From Curvularia sp. ZM96 (lineage: Eukaryota; Ascomycota; Dothideomycetes; Pleosporales; Pleosporaceae): DNA of 64,000 nucleotides. The translations under genes were made by a program, and so were the position numbers. Where the stretch lies: the NCBI GenBank assembly GCA_022457065.1, contig JAJGBQ010000007.1, positions 1,240,001 through 1,304,000 of the forward strand. Direction: 5' to 3'. This document shows positions 31,151 through 42,346 of this stretch, piece by piece. Position 1 is the stretch's first letter. Each line of letters begins with the position of its first letter. The notes below the pieces were generated by a model that saw only the letters and a program-made list of their open reading frames with translations, was not told where the DNA came from and did no database searches.

Positions 31151-32550
31151 ATGGCCGTCAAGGAGTACTACGCCGAGGAGCAGACAGAGCAGAACCCTTG
31201 GGTTCAGACTCCATTGAGGGAGTCTTACGCGCTTTCTGAAGCAGCGGGATGGTACGGTCACACTTCTTCACTCCACTCCACTCTCCCTTAGCACATTCTT
31301 TCCCTCGACGACCCCTTGATGAAGAGAGATTTCTAAATCGCAGAAGCAGAGTCTTCCTCAAGCTGGAGAATCTCCAGCCTTCCGGATCATTCAAGTCACG
31401 GTAAGTGTCGGTTGTAGATACAGAAGGTCGTCACTTTACTCATGCAACAACAGAGGTATCGGCAACTACATTCTCCGCCGTCTCGAAGAGCTTCCGAAAG
31501 GATCGCGCCCTCATATCTTCGCCTCGAGTGGTGGTAACGCTGGTCTCGCTGCTGTCCACTCGGCTCGCGCTCTCAACCTCAACTGCACTGTCGTCGTACC
31601 AACAGCCACTGCACCCTTGATGGTAGCCAAGCTCAGGGCCGCCGGTGCATACGATGTGATCCAACATGGTGCTGCATGGAAAGATGCCGACGCATACCTG
31701 AAGGAGCATGTCATGCCCTACGTACGTTGTCTCATCATTCCTCACATGGGGCTTCCTGAAAGACTAACAGTCCAAACAGGCACAGACAGAAACCATCTAC
31801 TGCCCACCCTTTGACCACCCAGACATCTGGCAAGGCAACAGCACCTGCATGACTGAGATTGCCGCTCAAATGCCCGGTGGTGAAGAACCCGACGTTCTCA
31901 TCTGCTCCGTCGGCGGTGGCGGCCTAATCAACGGCATCTGTCAAGCCATGGACTCGCTCAACATGACCAAGACCACTATCCTCGCAATGGAGACTGCTGG
32001 AGCCGAGAGTCTGCACGCAGCGCTCCAGGCAAAGGAAGTCATCACCCTCCCCAAGATCACATCTCAAGCGACCAGCCTCGGCTGCGCTCGCGTCACAGAC
32101 GCAACCTTCAAGTACGCCCAGCGCGGCAACGTCCGCAGCGTTGTGCTTCCAGACGCCGAAGCCGCAATGGGGTGCTGGCGTCTCGCTGATGACGAGCGCA
32201 TCATGGTCGAGCTCGCCTGCGGCATCAACGTCGCTCTCTGCTACGACGGCCGCCTTGAGAAAGCGCTCGGTCGCCCTGTGCGCCCAGAAGACAAGGTCGT
32301 CATTGTCCTCTGCGGTGGCAGCAACGTCACAAGCAAGATGCTGTGTGACTGGCGCAACGAGTACGCGTATATTGAGGAGGAGACGGAGGCGAGGCGCCGC
32401 CGCCAGAGCGACTCTGCGCTGGGAAGTGAGGCCAACAGCGAGACGAGCAGTGTGAAGGATCTGGACTTGGCGAAGACGGCTGTACCGAGTGAGCTAAGCA
32501 AGCCGTTTGTTATCGAGGGGATTGAGGTGGGCTGTGTTGAGTGCACCTGA
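31151..32550 (+). CDS. L-serine/L-threonine dehydratase (PLP-dependent, catabolic type)
   Basis: Deaminates L-serine to pyruvate and L-threonine to 2-oxobutyrate. Exons 31151-31251, 31347-31400, 31454-31721 and 31780-32550 encode 397 residues. Fold-type II PLP marks are KLENLQPSGSFKSRGIGN (Lys of SFKSR binds PLP), SSGGNAGLAAVHSARAL, the phosphate loop SVGGGGLINGI, and VLCGGSNV near the end. The length and lack of a C-terminal ACT regulatory domain fit the eukaryotic SDS/Cha1 group rather than biosynthetic Ilv1. Intron 1 ends in a tandem acceptor CAGAAG: use of the first AG creates an in-frame TGA, so only the second (31346) gives GCRVFLKLE. Intron 3 has two AGs nine bases apart; the second is placed at a better distance from the CTAAC branch site. 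The C-terminal 40 residues are Ser/Glu-rich and disordered. Confidence 0.92.
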
Positions 32551-32818
32551 GGAGATGTCGCAGCGCATATTTCTGTTTCTCTGTCTATAGAAGTTTTCAT
32601 TGGCGTTTTTTTTTTGGCTTTGGGTTAGCCTTGAGAAATGCAGTGCTGATACTGCTTAATGGAATCTTTTCACGATTATTTTTGTCTACTGCGACATGTG
32701 CGTACTATCTTTTCATGAAAGACTAGTCACTGTTCTCCGTTGAAGAGGCTGTTACGTCTTACCATTGCAGAGCTTACAGCCAGGCTTCAACCACTCCCTG
32801 CCCTCACAATACCCGTCC

Positions 32819-33422
32819 TCAAGAACTGCTATTAAACCAGTCCACACCCCTGACCAAGCGGTCGCACACATACCCCGTGACGAGCGCGTAGGCACCTTTA
32901 TGCAGCACATCCACCACCTGCTCGTTAATCGGCCACGTCCACGGCAGCGCGCTCGTGCCCGCCGTCAACTCCACCGTCTGATCCATCATGATGCGAATGC
33001 CCGTGTGAATGAACGCCGCAACAGGGCCAATAACTCCATAGTACGACATGAGTGCGCGCACAGGGCCAGCCAGAATCCCCATACCAAAGTGATGCACGTG
33101 ATTCAACAGGCCAACATTCTTCTGATAAAAGTCCGCGGAGACACCGAAATGGTTGCCGATGGTGCGGGCTGGCACGTACGAGTTGGGTCGACCCGTAATC
33201 ATTTGCTCGAGCTTATTGGTGCCGGACATGCTGGGTTGTTATGTCAGTCGTTTATACTGTTAGATGACAGGGGGGTGGTTTGACGTACGCGAGAGCTCCC
33301 AGGAAGCCAGCTGAAAGGCCAATCGCGACTGCGCGGCCGAAGCTGACTCTCGGGAAGGATGGGTAGATGGATTTGGCGTCGGGGTAGGAGACGGTGCCTC
33401 CCGGAGTATGGTATTGGGGCAT
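32819..33422 (-). CDS. unrecognised small membrane protein
   Basis: Exons 33422-33289 and 33230-32819 (intron 33288-33231, GTACGT...CCCAG, branch CTAAC) encode 181 residues. The frame carries across the junction (GALA|MSGTNKLEQ). The second exon alone begins with a Met and could be mistaken for the whole gene. Hydrophobic segments lie at about 28-45 (VSFGRAVAIGLSAGFLGALA) and about 90-125 (GMGILAGPVRALMSYYGVIG then PVAAFIH), plus a weaker one near the C-terminus. His-rich LLNHVHHFGMG precedes the second segment. I cannot name a family; an organelle membrane protein seems likely. It converges with the dehydratase gene, 268 bases apart. Confidence 0.75.
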
Positions 33423-33798
33423 CTTGGTATGTGTGAATTTGTATTGTTGGAGTCTTGGTATGTGTGGGTGGATCTGTGTTGTTTATGGAGGCAAGTTAGG
33501 CAACTGGTGAGTATATGCGTGCAATATTGCGAGATATGCTAGTTGGGAAAGTGCGTCGCGTCACGGTCATGAATTGTGAATACTGCCTTCATCCTGACGT
33601 CACGCATCGCAAACGGCGCTCGTGTATTGCAACAACTCACCCCATGAAGTCGAATTTATCCTGGAGTCTCGTCGTCATCCCCCCGTCACGATTCTGTAAA
33701 ATCATGCGTAATATGAAATGGAAATGTTATAGAAGCTGATCAGGTAACGGCGTGAACCCTTAATTCGAAAAGTCCTTCAAGATAATCCAAATAAAAAA
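33423..33798. other. divergent intergenic region
   Basis: 376 bases between the small membrane protein and the alcohol dehydrogenase, which point away from each other. No gene. Confidence 0.55.
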
Positions 33799-35348
33799 AT
33801 GGTCGCCGAGAATTTTGCAGCAAAACAGGCTGAGGCCGTCCTCGGACATGACCAGCAGGCTAGCGTGTTACAAACAGATATCTCCAATCCGGACAGAGAT
33901 GGCCAAAAGTATGCCGATGCTTCTGGCGAAAAGATGAAGGCTCTAGTGTGGATGGGAAAGAACGATGTTCGCGTTCGTATGTATAAACATGTATCTATTT
34001 CGCAAATCGCAATTAACACTGTAACAAAGAGGAGGTCAGCAAGCCCAAGCTCATCGAGGACCACGACGTTCTTGTAAGAATTACAGGCTCCACTGTCTGC
34101 GGAAGCGACGTGCACCTCCTTCACGGCGTGATTATCCAGACAGAGAAGGGCGATGTCCTTGGCCATGAGTTCTGCGGCGTAGTTGAGCAAGTGGGTTCCG
34201 CAGTCACAGAGAGGAAAGTCGGAGATCGTGTTGTGAACAGCTTTGTTGTTTCTTGCGGCGAATGCAGGTTCTGCAAGATGAATCTCACGACGGCTTGCGA
34301 TAAGACCAACTCATCTACTCTTCATAAGATGCTTTACGGCGAGAGAACCGCTGGTATTTTTGGATATTCGCATTTCGTCGGGGGATATGCGGGCGGCCAG
34401 GCTGAGTATGTGAGGGTGCCGTTTGGTGATCAGAATCTTTTGAAGCTCCCGGATAATGTCCCTTTTGAGAAAGGTAAGCAATTCACATGTGCTAATGAAA
34501 GGATGAAGTTAACCAGAATTAGGCCTGTATCTGTCGGACGTGCTCCCGACCTCCTATCACAGTGTAAATGACACTGGTGTTTACGAAGGCGAAAGCGTTG
34601 CAATTTGGGGTCTCGGTCCTATCGGTCTCATGGCGTGTATGTGGGCATTCAAGAAAGGCGCAAAGCGCGTTATTGGCATCGACAACAACTGGCGCACTGA
34701 GTTTGCCAAGCAGAAGATTCCGGGACTGGAGACCATCAACTACGAAGAGCTGAAGAAGCAGTCTATTCCAGCCAAGATCCATGAGATGGTCCCCGGAGGC
34801 GTCGATGCGTGCATTGAGGCTAGTGGTGGCGAGTATGCGAAAACATGGGCGCACAAGCTCGAGATGCTGTCTGGTCTGGAACAGGACACATCAGAGATGA
34901 TCAACGAGTGCATCTACTCGGTCAGGAAGTTTGGTAGGGTCGGTATCATTGGAGACTATACTGGATGTAAGTCGTTGTATTGTATTTGGCCATTCATTCG
35001 AGCTAATTATGATACAGTTACTAATCACTTCAATGTTGGTGCGCTTATGGAGCGCGGCATACGATTAGTCGGTTGCGGACAGGCGCCTGTTCAAAAATGT
35101 AAGCATCGCAATTGAAAAAGCATACGGAAACACACTGATATGCGATAGACTGGAAGGAGATTCTCGAAATGGTCGAAAAAGGAGAAGTTGATCCGACAAT
35201 CATGCTGACTCATCGCCTCAAAATCGAGGACATTGCGAAGGCGTATTACATGCAGGAAAAGCGCAAGGACGGCTTGTTGAAGTGCTTTGTCGAAACTCGC
35301 TTCTCGGAGCCAAGGGCTGAAGGTACTCCGGAGCTGAAGGAGCTTTGA
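33799..35348 (+). CDS. zinc-dependent medium-chain alcohol dehydrogenase
   Basis: Five exons: 33799-33976, 34030-34473, 34523-34966, 35018-35098 and 35149-35348, giving 448 residues. Catalytic zinc ligands are visible in STVCGSDVHLLHG and VLGHEFCGVVEQVG. The structural-zinc lobe is CGECRFCKMNLTTAC. The NAD(P) Rossmann loop is AIWGLGPIGLMA, followed by an acidic residue (GIDNN) that favours NAD. This is the MDR superfamily, nearest in style to formaldehyde/glutathione-dependent and related dehydrogenases with a long central loop (TLHKMLYGERTAGIFGYSHF). A 45-residue N-terminal extension precedes MKALVWMGKNDVRV. All junctions restore conserved segments, for example VRVQEVSKPKLIEDHDVLVR and GDYTGFTNHFNVGALMERG. 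The substrate cannot be fixed from sequence. Confidence 0.92.
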
Positions 35349-36926
35349 GGGGGTGGCGTTGTACAATGTGGTCCTTCAACATGACAATTTAATAATGAGA
35401 GTGATAACTATGTGTAAGATTTTAGCGATATTGATGTGCCATGCAAACTCTCTGTGGATAAGAAAAAGACGTGTTCTCTATGGAGGCGGTGGCACTTTTC
35501 TTCCCTCTGCGGTTGAACCGTCCCAGACGGTGGCCGCATAGTCGACATACACCGTGGTCTCTCCCCGCTCGCAAAACAGGTTTCTATCAAAAGCGTATTG
35601 ATTGATGGAGACGGGATCACATCTCTCGCCAAGGTTGGGTGTTCGGCATTTGAGGTTTATATAGAGTTTGCTGGGATACCGTGGTCAGCACCAACTGTGT
35701 GACGTACAGTTCACCCCCTGCTGGTTCCGATTTCTACCGCGATGGCATCTTGAAGACGGCAGTTCGAAGTGCTGGGTCGAAGTCGAGGATTCCTAGAAGC
35801 ATGAATAATTCCGGTCCTCATTTGTACGAATTCAGTCTGAAATATTCTGATTTCCATCAAAAGGCGGATCTGGAGTATGATGTTATGTGGAGGACTTGTG
35901 CCAACAAGCATCTTAACATGGTTACCAAGCCATTGAGAAGAAAGTTGAGGAGTTCGACAGCACGCGCGATCAGCAAAAGCCGGGAACATTAAGTATTGGT
36001 CATTGCGATTAAGCGAAGCGGGATCTCCGTTCGTTTCACTAAGGGTTAGCGCGTGAATAGAATGGTGATGTCAGCCTTGACACCTTACGGAATACTTCCG
36101 GTCTGTGACTGGGTTGGGTCTACGTCTCAGCTTCGTGCTTCACGCACATAGTGGTTTCTTTTATCGTTTTATTAGCAGTTTTATCTTTGCCTTTGTGCCT
36201 CAGAAACGATGACATATTCTAAAAGTCTGATCTGGCCGAGGTCAACTCAACTGATTCTGTGTCTTCGGCTGATCTGCTAGTTCGACCATCGTTCCGTCTG
36301 ACATGAGATTTTCATACACTCAAGGGTATGTATATGTGATCTGTGGTGCCCTTGTCTGTTACTCCGTCGTCATTGTACTAGCGTATTCGAGCCTGATCTA
36401 GCCGTTTACAGTTTCTGACTACTGTCACTGTCCTTCGGCCATTGGTTATACCCCGTACTAGAGAACGGTGCGACGAACTTTATTCTGCGCTAAGTGTACG
36501 CTTCAACAGGATCACATACATCTCAACGGCTGACGCGCGACGAACTCCTGAAGAACTGCCAACGTGGGCGTGCGAACAGCACAAGCAGAGTGATTGTTTC
36601 CAATTTCAACACCAAACGAAGACTAACATTTCATGCACCCGAGAACATGTCGGTAAAATAACTAAGTACCTTCTAGCGACTAGGAGTTCCACCTACAAAG
36701 ACGATGACGGTGTTTATTCATATAGATCGCCAAGAAAGTATATGACTGTTAGCAGGGCCGATGCAGTGGGCTGATGCCAGCCAGTTTTATTGATATGAGC
36801 AGAGGTTAAACCTGTATAATTGAACCAATCTCCTGGTTTGTATCCACAGCTCTATGATAACTCCTTCATATCCCCAGAAAGATCAATTCTCAGATACGAA
36901 GTGAAACCATAGACTATCATACTACG
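35349..36926. other. 1.6-kb intergenic region
   Basis: No supported gene. Open frames up to about 110 codons lack motifs and compositional support. It may contain remnants of a decayed gene, but I cannot identify one. Confidence 0.45.
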
Positions 36927-38019
36927 ATGCTGTTCAAACGGATATATCCAGTAGCTTTACTAATCGCCCTTGTATCATCCTCTCCAGTTGAGCGGGCTAC
37001 CACGGACAATGTTGCCCTGTTGACCGCCATATCTCAAGATCCAGAGCTCTCCATTTTCTACAGTCTTCTCAATAGCACAGGGGGTGCTAGCGGCATTCCA
37101 GGCCCTCCATTCGAAGAGAGATTCAACAGCCTCGCCGATGGACGGAAGTACACTGCTTTTGCACCTGTCAACTCCGTAAGCAGCAAGAGTATGCTCTTTT
37201 GATCTAGCAGGTGACTAATTTAAACAGGCGTTTGAGGCTCTGCAATCAGGCGTAGCAGCAGCTCTCACCACGCCAGCATCATATGTGCTCCTTGAGGCCA
37301 TCCTCCGAACCCACATAGCCGAAGGACTAGTAACACCAGAAGAAATCCGCACTGCCGACAAATCCATCACAAGCATCGAAGGCATCTCCCTGAAATTCCA
37401 ATCCTCAGGTAGCGCCATCACAATCAACGACCAAGCCACCCTCATCTCCACAGAAAGCACTCCCGTCGGAAACGGCGCAATCTACAAAATCACCTCCGTT
37501 CTAGATCCCCTAGTCACCATCTTCGGAACCGACGTAGGCAAAAACGGGTCTGCAATTGCAGCTACGACATCCCCAACAGCAAAGCGCGCATCCCGTGATT
37601 CACAAACTATCGCTTCACTCCTTGATTCCATCCCCGAGCTATCCGCATACACGGAGCTCCTGAAGATAACATCTCCCACCTTTTTTACCCTCCTTAATGC
37701 GACTACATCAGCCGACAAGCAGCTTTCCGTCTTCGCCCCAAGCAATGCCGCACTCGCAGCTGTGGGCCAAACATCCAAAGCCATTCAGCCCAGCAACCAG
37801 CCCTTCACTTCATACCTGCTTGAGTACCCTTTCATCGACACGACGTTTGCCAGGCAGGGGAAATCCGTCGTCGGGTTCCCGGCGACTGTGCGAAGGGATG
37901 ACAAGGGCGCGGTTACAAGTGTGAATAATGCGGCCGTAAAAGGAGAGCCGAAGTGTGTGGGAAATGTGTGTGTTTATGTAGTTGAGAGGTGGCTTGACCC
38001 CGTTTTTGGGCTGTTCTGA
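36927..38019 (+). CDS. secreted protein with two fasciclin (FAS1) domains
   Basis: Exons 36927-37175 and 37228-38019 (52-nt intron) encode 346 residues. A signal peptide (MLFKRIYPVALLIALVSSSP) leads. The first FAS1-like domain (about 28-185) contains YTAFAPVNSAFEAL across the junction, the typical H1 box; the second (about 205-345) contains LSVFAPSNAALAAV. FAS1 domains mediate adhesion at cell surfaces. No C-terminal GPI signal is evident (the end is ERWLDPVFGLF), so it may be freely secreted or vacuolar, like other two-domain fungal fasciclins. The second domain is followed by a Cys pair (KCVGNVCVYVVERWL), a usual end of fungal FAS1 proteins. Confidence 0.88.
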
Positions 38020-38609
38020 GGCTAAAGTGGGGGAAAAGGTGTGATTGTGTGATTGTGGGAGGGCTGGTTTCACGGGACTATGATATTCCGAGTCACATGT
38101 TTTGAGTTCGCCTGAAATGGAAGGATAAAGTTTCTCTACCTTGGATTAACCGCCATCGTATTAAATGCAAGTCGTGAAAGAAGAAGAAAAATATGGCGGG
38201 CTCCCATGTTAATTTTCCAACGAACCATGTGGATTGGAGGCGGAGCCGCAGCTGATCGTCAGTGCAATACCACTGTAAGGATCAAAAGCTTCTGATAAGC
38301 TCAGGCAAGTCTTTGTTTCATTGTCTTCTTCAAAGGCAAAAAGGCTTTCTTAGCCTGTGACTGCGTTGCATTCTGCAGCTCTTTGTCTCAGGTCCGCACA
38401 GCGCCATACAACTGCCAAAATGCCTCATATGATAGGAATCTCTTCCTTGTACTTGGGAATGATCTAGAACCACCAAAAACCCTTCTTGTATTATATCTTC
38501 TGCCCATACCCACGAAGTGCCCGTGCGAAAGTTTCCAGCCGTGCGCTAACTCACCAGCGGCTTCACCATTACCACGGACGCTACGCCACAAGAACCCAAA
38601 TACTTGGCC
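38020..38609. other. intergenic region
   Basis: 590 bases between two plus-strand genes. No gene recognised. Confidence 0.5.
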
Positions 38610-40106
38610 ATGTCAACAATTACCAACCCTTTCACGAGGCATAGAAACCGCTTGAGGCGGGATTCGCATAATACAAGATGGATTTCCGATAGCGACAACG
38701 TCACAAGACAATCACGAGAACAAGACAATTCCAGGAACAAAGCCCAGCACATGTCGGAACCATGCCCACGCCATACGAGTTCAACAAAGCCAGTCACATA
38801 TAGTGACTCGGAGAGTATTTATTCTTTTGGAGAGACCGAACAGCAGCAACGCGAGCCTGAAGAGAGAGCATCATTTCCTACTCCCTGGCATCGCGCCGCG
38901 AAAGCCATATACGACTCTGGACCGCAAGGAGAAGGCCAGGAAGTGTGGAAAGCGTGGAAATTTTACCAGCGAGCGCGTAAGGAACAGCGAGACAGTGATG
39001 AAATGGGGGGAAAGAGGGAATCAGTCCAGCGAGAGGTGGTTTTAGAGGACAAGGAAGTTGCAGCCTGGACGCTGCAAATGCGTCAACTGGTTCCTCATTC
39101 TCCTCTTCCCTCGCCACTGCCGCAGGTCGGCACAGTTCAGAACCAGTTTGATGGAACCGAGCAAAGGAGTGTGCATAGGCACACAAGGGAAGATTCGTGC
39201 GTCTCGCCGTCGAGTATCGACATCCCAGTGTCCATCGGCGACTGTATTCAACGCATCATCTACACGAACAAACCTCTTCCTACTGTCCCCCACTCCGAAC
39301 CACCGCCAGAGACACATGAGACGGTACGTCCGACGGCTCCCGCATCTCCACCTCTTATCGCCAAGCCATTTGACAACACCAAACGCTCCACTAAGAAACT
39401 GCGCTCAGAAGTCAAATTAAACTACAGCCGGTGGAAGAAGCATCAGTCTTCAAAAACTCAAGGGAAATTGAAGGCTAAAATCTCGCATCCGATCCCGCTT
39501 ACAGCTTCATACCAAGGCTCGGCCACCAACATTGCTGCTGAATGTGGTGGCATCGGTGGTCCGGCGGCAGCCGGTTCCCTACCTATCGCACGCACCGGAG
39601 CTGCTCAGCCTCAGCCTCAGCCTCAGCCTCAGCCTCAGAGTAGAAACACGGCGTCTGCAAACATTACTGAAGAGCGGGGATTGAGAAGGCTACCGTCTTT
39701 GAGTTTTCATGTCCCATCGCTTGGTCACATCCGAATGAAAAGTGCACCCGAAGTGGAGGACAAACACAAAGCGGTCGTACGAGACGAAATGCCACCGAGA
39801 CGCCGGAGTGGCACTTTTATAGGGCCTGCGTACGAGGTTGGTAAGTCGATTAAGCAGAGTGCAAAGGAGAAGCTGGACGGCGTGCATGTGGTGAGAAGAC
39901 GGAGAAGCTCGGATGCTAGCTTTGTGTGTCAGGGTGTAGTAGATAGGGCGCTGGATAGTGACCAAGCAAGTGAGATGGGAGCTCCAGCTCAGTCTTCTAG
40001 TGAGGATGCGGAGGGCATCCTGCCTGAACCGCTATTCACTGGTATGTGGAGCTGTAGGAATTCGCAGTTTTATCAGCCGTATGTAGAAGCACTTGAAGAA
40101 TACTAA
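38610..40106 (+). CDS. hypothetical disordered protein, 498 residues
   Basis: A single open exon from ATG 38610; the longer frame upstream starts at a TTG. I do not recognise a domain. The protein is highly charged, Ser/Arg/Glu/Pro-rich and probably disordered. It has an N-terminal basic patch (RHRNRLRRDSHNTR), a short ordered-looking helix (VWKAWKFYQRARKEQRD), a Pro-Gln dipeptide repeat at about 334-343 and a C-terminal YQPYVEALEEY. The length of the uninterrupted frame and steady codon use support it as a real gene. Basic clusters and RRR.S sites suggest a phosphorylated regulatory or scaffold protein, but no function can be given. Confidence 0.7.
   Translation: MSTITNPFTRHRNRLRRDSHNTRWISDSDNVTRQSREQDNSRNKAQHMSEPCPRHTSSTKPVTYSDSESIYSFGETEQQQREPEERASFPTPWHRAAKAIYDSGPQGEGQEVWKAWKFYQRARKEQRDSDEMGGKRESVQREVVLEDKEVAAWTLQMRQLVPHSPLPSPLPQVGTVQNQFDGTEQRSVHRHTREDSCVSPSSIDIPVSIGDCIQRIIYTNKPLPTVPHSEPPPETHETVRPTAPASPPLIAKPFDNTKRSTKKLRSEVKLNYSRWKKHQSSKTQGKLKAKISHPIPLTASYQGSATNIAAECGGIGGPAAAGSLPIARTGAAQPQPQPQPQPQSRNTASANITEERGLRRLPSLSFHVPSLGHIRMKSAPEVEDKHKAVVRDEMPPRRRSGTFIGPAYEVGKSIKQSAKEKLDGVHVVRRRRSSDASFVCQGVVDRALDSDQASEMGAPAQSSSEDAEGILPEPLFTGMWSCRNSQFYQPYVEALEEY
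39604..39639. repeat. (CAGCCT)n hexanucleotide repeat encoding Pro-Gln
   Basis: Five to six tandem CAGCCT units within the 498-residue protein gene, read as alternating Pro and Gln. Likely length-variable. Confidence 0.9.
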
Positions 40107-42346
40107 AGTGCTTCCGTATGAGAGTCAAAGGCGCAGCCCCCATGTGATTCCTGGCATGTGCTTGTCTTACAATCTGTCTCTGCTTCGCTACTCTGTCATC
40201 AGCAACTACGCCCTCAAGCTATGTTGTCATTCCTTGGTATTTTCGAAGATATTGTACTAATAATAACGCCGTTTTGACAACGGGCCGGATATTGGCAAAA
40301 GGCAGATTTTGCACCCCGTTGTCGTACGACCACGTAGTTCCAAGACGGCCTGAAGCCCAAGAAATAAAAAAATAAAATTATCGGTTGAAGAACGCCTATC
40401 TGCAGGAGCAATATCAACGCGACCAGGAAGAAGGCGGATTTAGGCCAGAGAAGATCCAGTGTGAAGGAAGCGAGGCTAAAAGAGGGTTAAATTGTTTCGA
40501 AACAGGTTGCATGGCCGTGGCACCTTGGGGGATCCGCTCTGCACGCAGGGAGAACGGCTGGTCTTAGTGCTGGACAATGATGGGATTTTGGGGGGAGATA
40601 TGCATCGGGGAGGATATATTTAGTTTGGCATGGTGGAATGAGCCCATCAGGTCGCGCACATGTTGTCATCAGTAGTCTTAGTGCTACCCCACGATGCATC
40701 CAGCACTGGGGGGCCAAAAATAACCTTGCAGCAAGCGAGTGAGAAACGAAACCAAACTATCGCAAGACAGCTAGTGTACCGACGACATGCAGATAAAGTG
40801 CCTTCCTCGGTAGGAGGGGGCGAAGCGGTCCGGGGACTAACGGGCAGACGTCGTGCCCGGTCGTGCAGTGCAGGCTCTTCTGATAGGCGCAGTGTGCGGC
40901 CTTGGGGCCACGATGCCGCAGGCCTCACATGACTTAGGCAGCGGCATTGACGACGCTGACGGAGCTAAGGCGCGCGCTGTGGTGGCAGCAGCAGCCAGAC
41001 TGCTGATGGTGATGGTGGATTGCGTATACATGAGCGCGGCCAGAAGCTTCGTGTCAGGTCTGCTGCTGCTGCTGTTGTTGTTGTTGTTGTTACTGTCCAC
41101 CTCGAAATTACCAGACAGACGAGTGGCGTTTGACTGGCGTGTGGCACCTCGCAGCGGACCGTCTGGACGTGGGCCATCTCGTGTTGGCCTGGCTGGTTGA
41201 GTGTGGGTGTCGTGCGGACTCGAGAGCGACGGCGGCAGCGGATTGGATTCAGCCTACAGTGGGCCGCTATTAGAGTGGGGCGGCGCCTTCTCAGGTCTTG
41301 GGCGCGCCTTCCCGCGGCGATTGGTGGGAGGCAGCTGACTGCGCGCTTCCCGCAAGCTTAAGCGGCTTAGCGCGGGCTTCGTCTCATGCAGCGGCCCTGC
41401 GCCGTCCAGCCACTCACCGACGACAACCGCCATGTTGCATTTGGAGGGCGTCAAACGTCTCCCAGTTATTGGACATCAGCCAATTCTATGGCCTGCCTTT
41501 TCTGCACCAGCACGCTGGGCACAATTCGCTCCCGAGAGCACGCGGGCGCCGTGCAAGCCCTGGCCTGGCCCTCGGTGCTTCCTCGACGACTGAACGGCCG
41601 TCTTCTTCACTTCTCGAGACACCGACGGAGCAGAGCAAAGGTACACGCATCGCCGCCGCCTCTGACCCATCTGACGTGGGCAAAAAAAGAGAAGGAGAAA
41701 CAGCAAGCGTGTTATAGGCAGAGAGCGTTGCATATTGCCACGCTGACGAGCAGCATAAGCACAAAACAACCTGGTCGCTTCTGCCCATAAACCAAGCTTC
41801 CGGCCCTGCACTCTTCGAGTCTGGACGGGCGTTGTTTGTACATCCTCTATCGACTTCTCCCGGGCGTCTATTTCTGGGCCGCCACTCTCCTCCTCGATCT
41901 GCGCGCCATTGGCATCCACCTCGTCTCCCAGCCCGGCCTATCACACGGGGACCTGCAGTCGTGCCAGCTGCCTTGCTCTAGCCGCCATATATACATTTAG
42001 AACGTTGTAAGTACCCGCCCGCTTTCCCTTCGCTGCTCTCCCCACCTGCTACCATCCGTGCTCCCCACTATCCAATCCTCAACCGTTCCTGCTTTCCAAG
42101 CGCCCCGAGTCTAAAAGCCCAGCGCTTCGCCCTCTTGCCACGCCTCTTCCTTTTCTCCAGCAGGTCTCTTATTGTAATTCGTCGTGCTTCTTCTACCAAC
42201 CGTCCCTCGTAGCCTCTCGCGACTTGTCTAAGCTGGGCTGGATCATTGTCGTCGACGTTGTTGCACTGGACTTTTCTTTCCTTTCTCTTCGTCCCCACTT
42301 GATGCAATCCCCCATTTCTCTCGAGTAAAACTCGGATATTCTTAGC
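40107..42346. other. 2.2-kb intergenic region with long leader of the four-helix membrane protein
   Basis: No supported gene. The centre (about 40.8-41.9 kb) is GC-rich with overlapping chance frames on both strands. From about 42,000 to 42,340 the sequence is strongly pyrimidine-rich, like a long 5' leader of the following gene. Confidence 0.5.
41060..41092. repeat. CTG/TTG trinucleotide repeat
   Basis: About five CTG units run into about five TTG units; an interrupted microsatellite in non-coding DNA. Confidence 0.85.

Noticed and set aside
35681..36774. Frames of about 100 codons downstream of the alcohol dehydrogenase
   Set aside because: No family similarity, no splice partners and no compositional support.
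41298..41944. Overlapping frames of 130-150 codons on both strands
   Set aside because: Mutually overlapping and low-complexity in GC-rich DNA; more likely promoter or leader.
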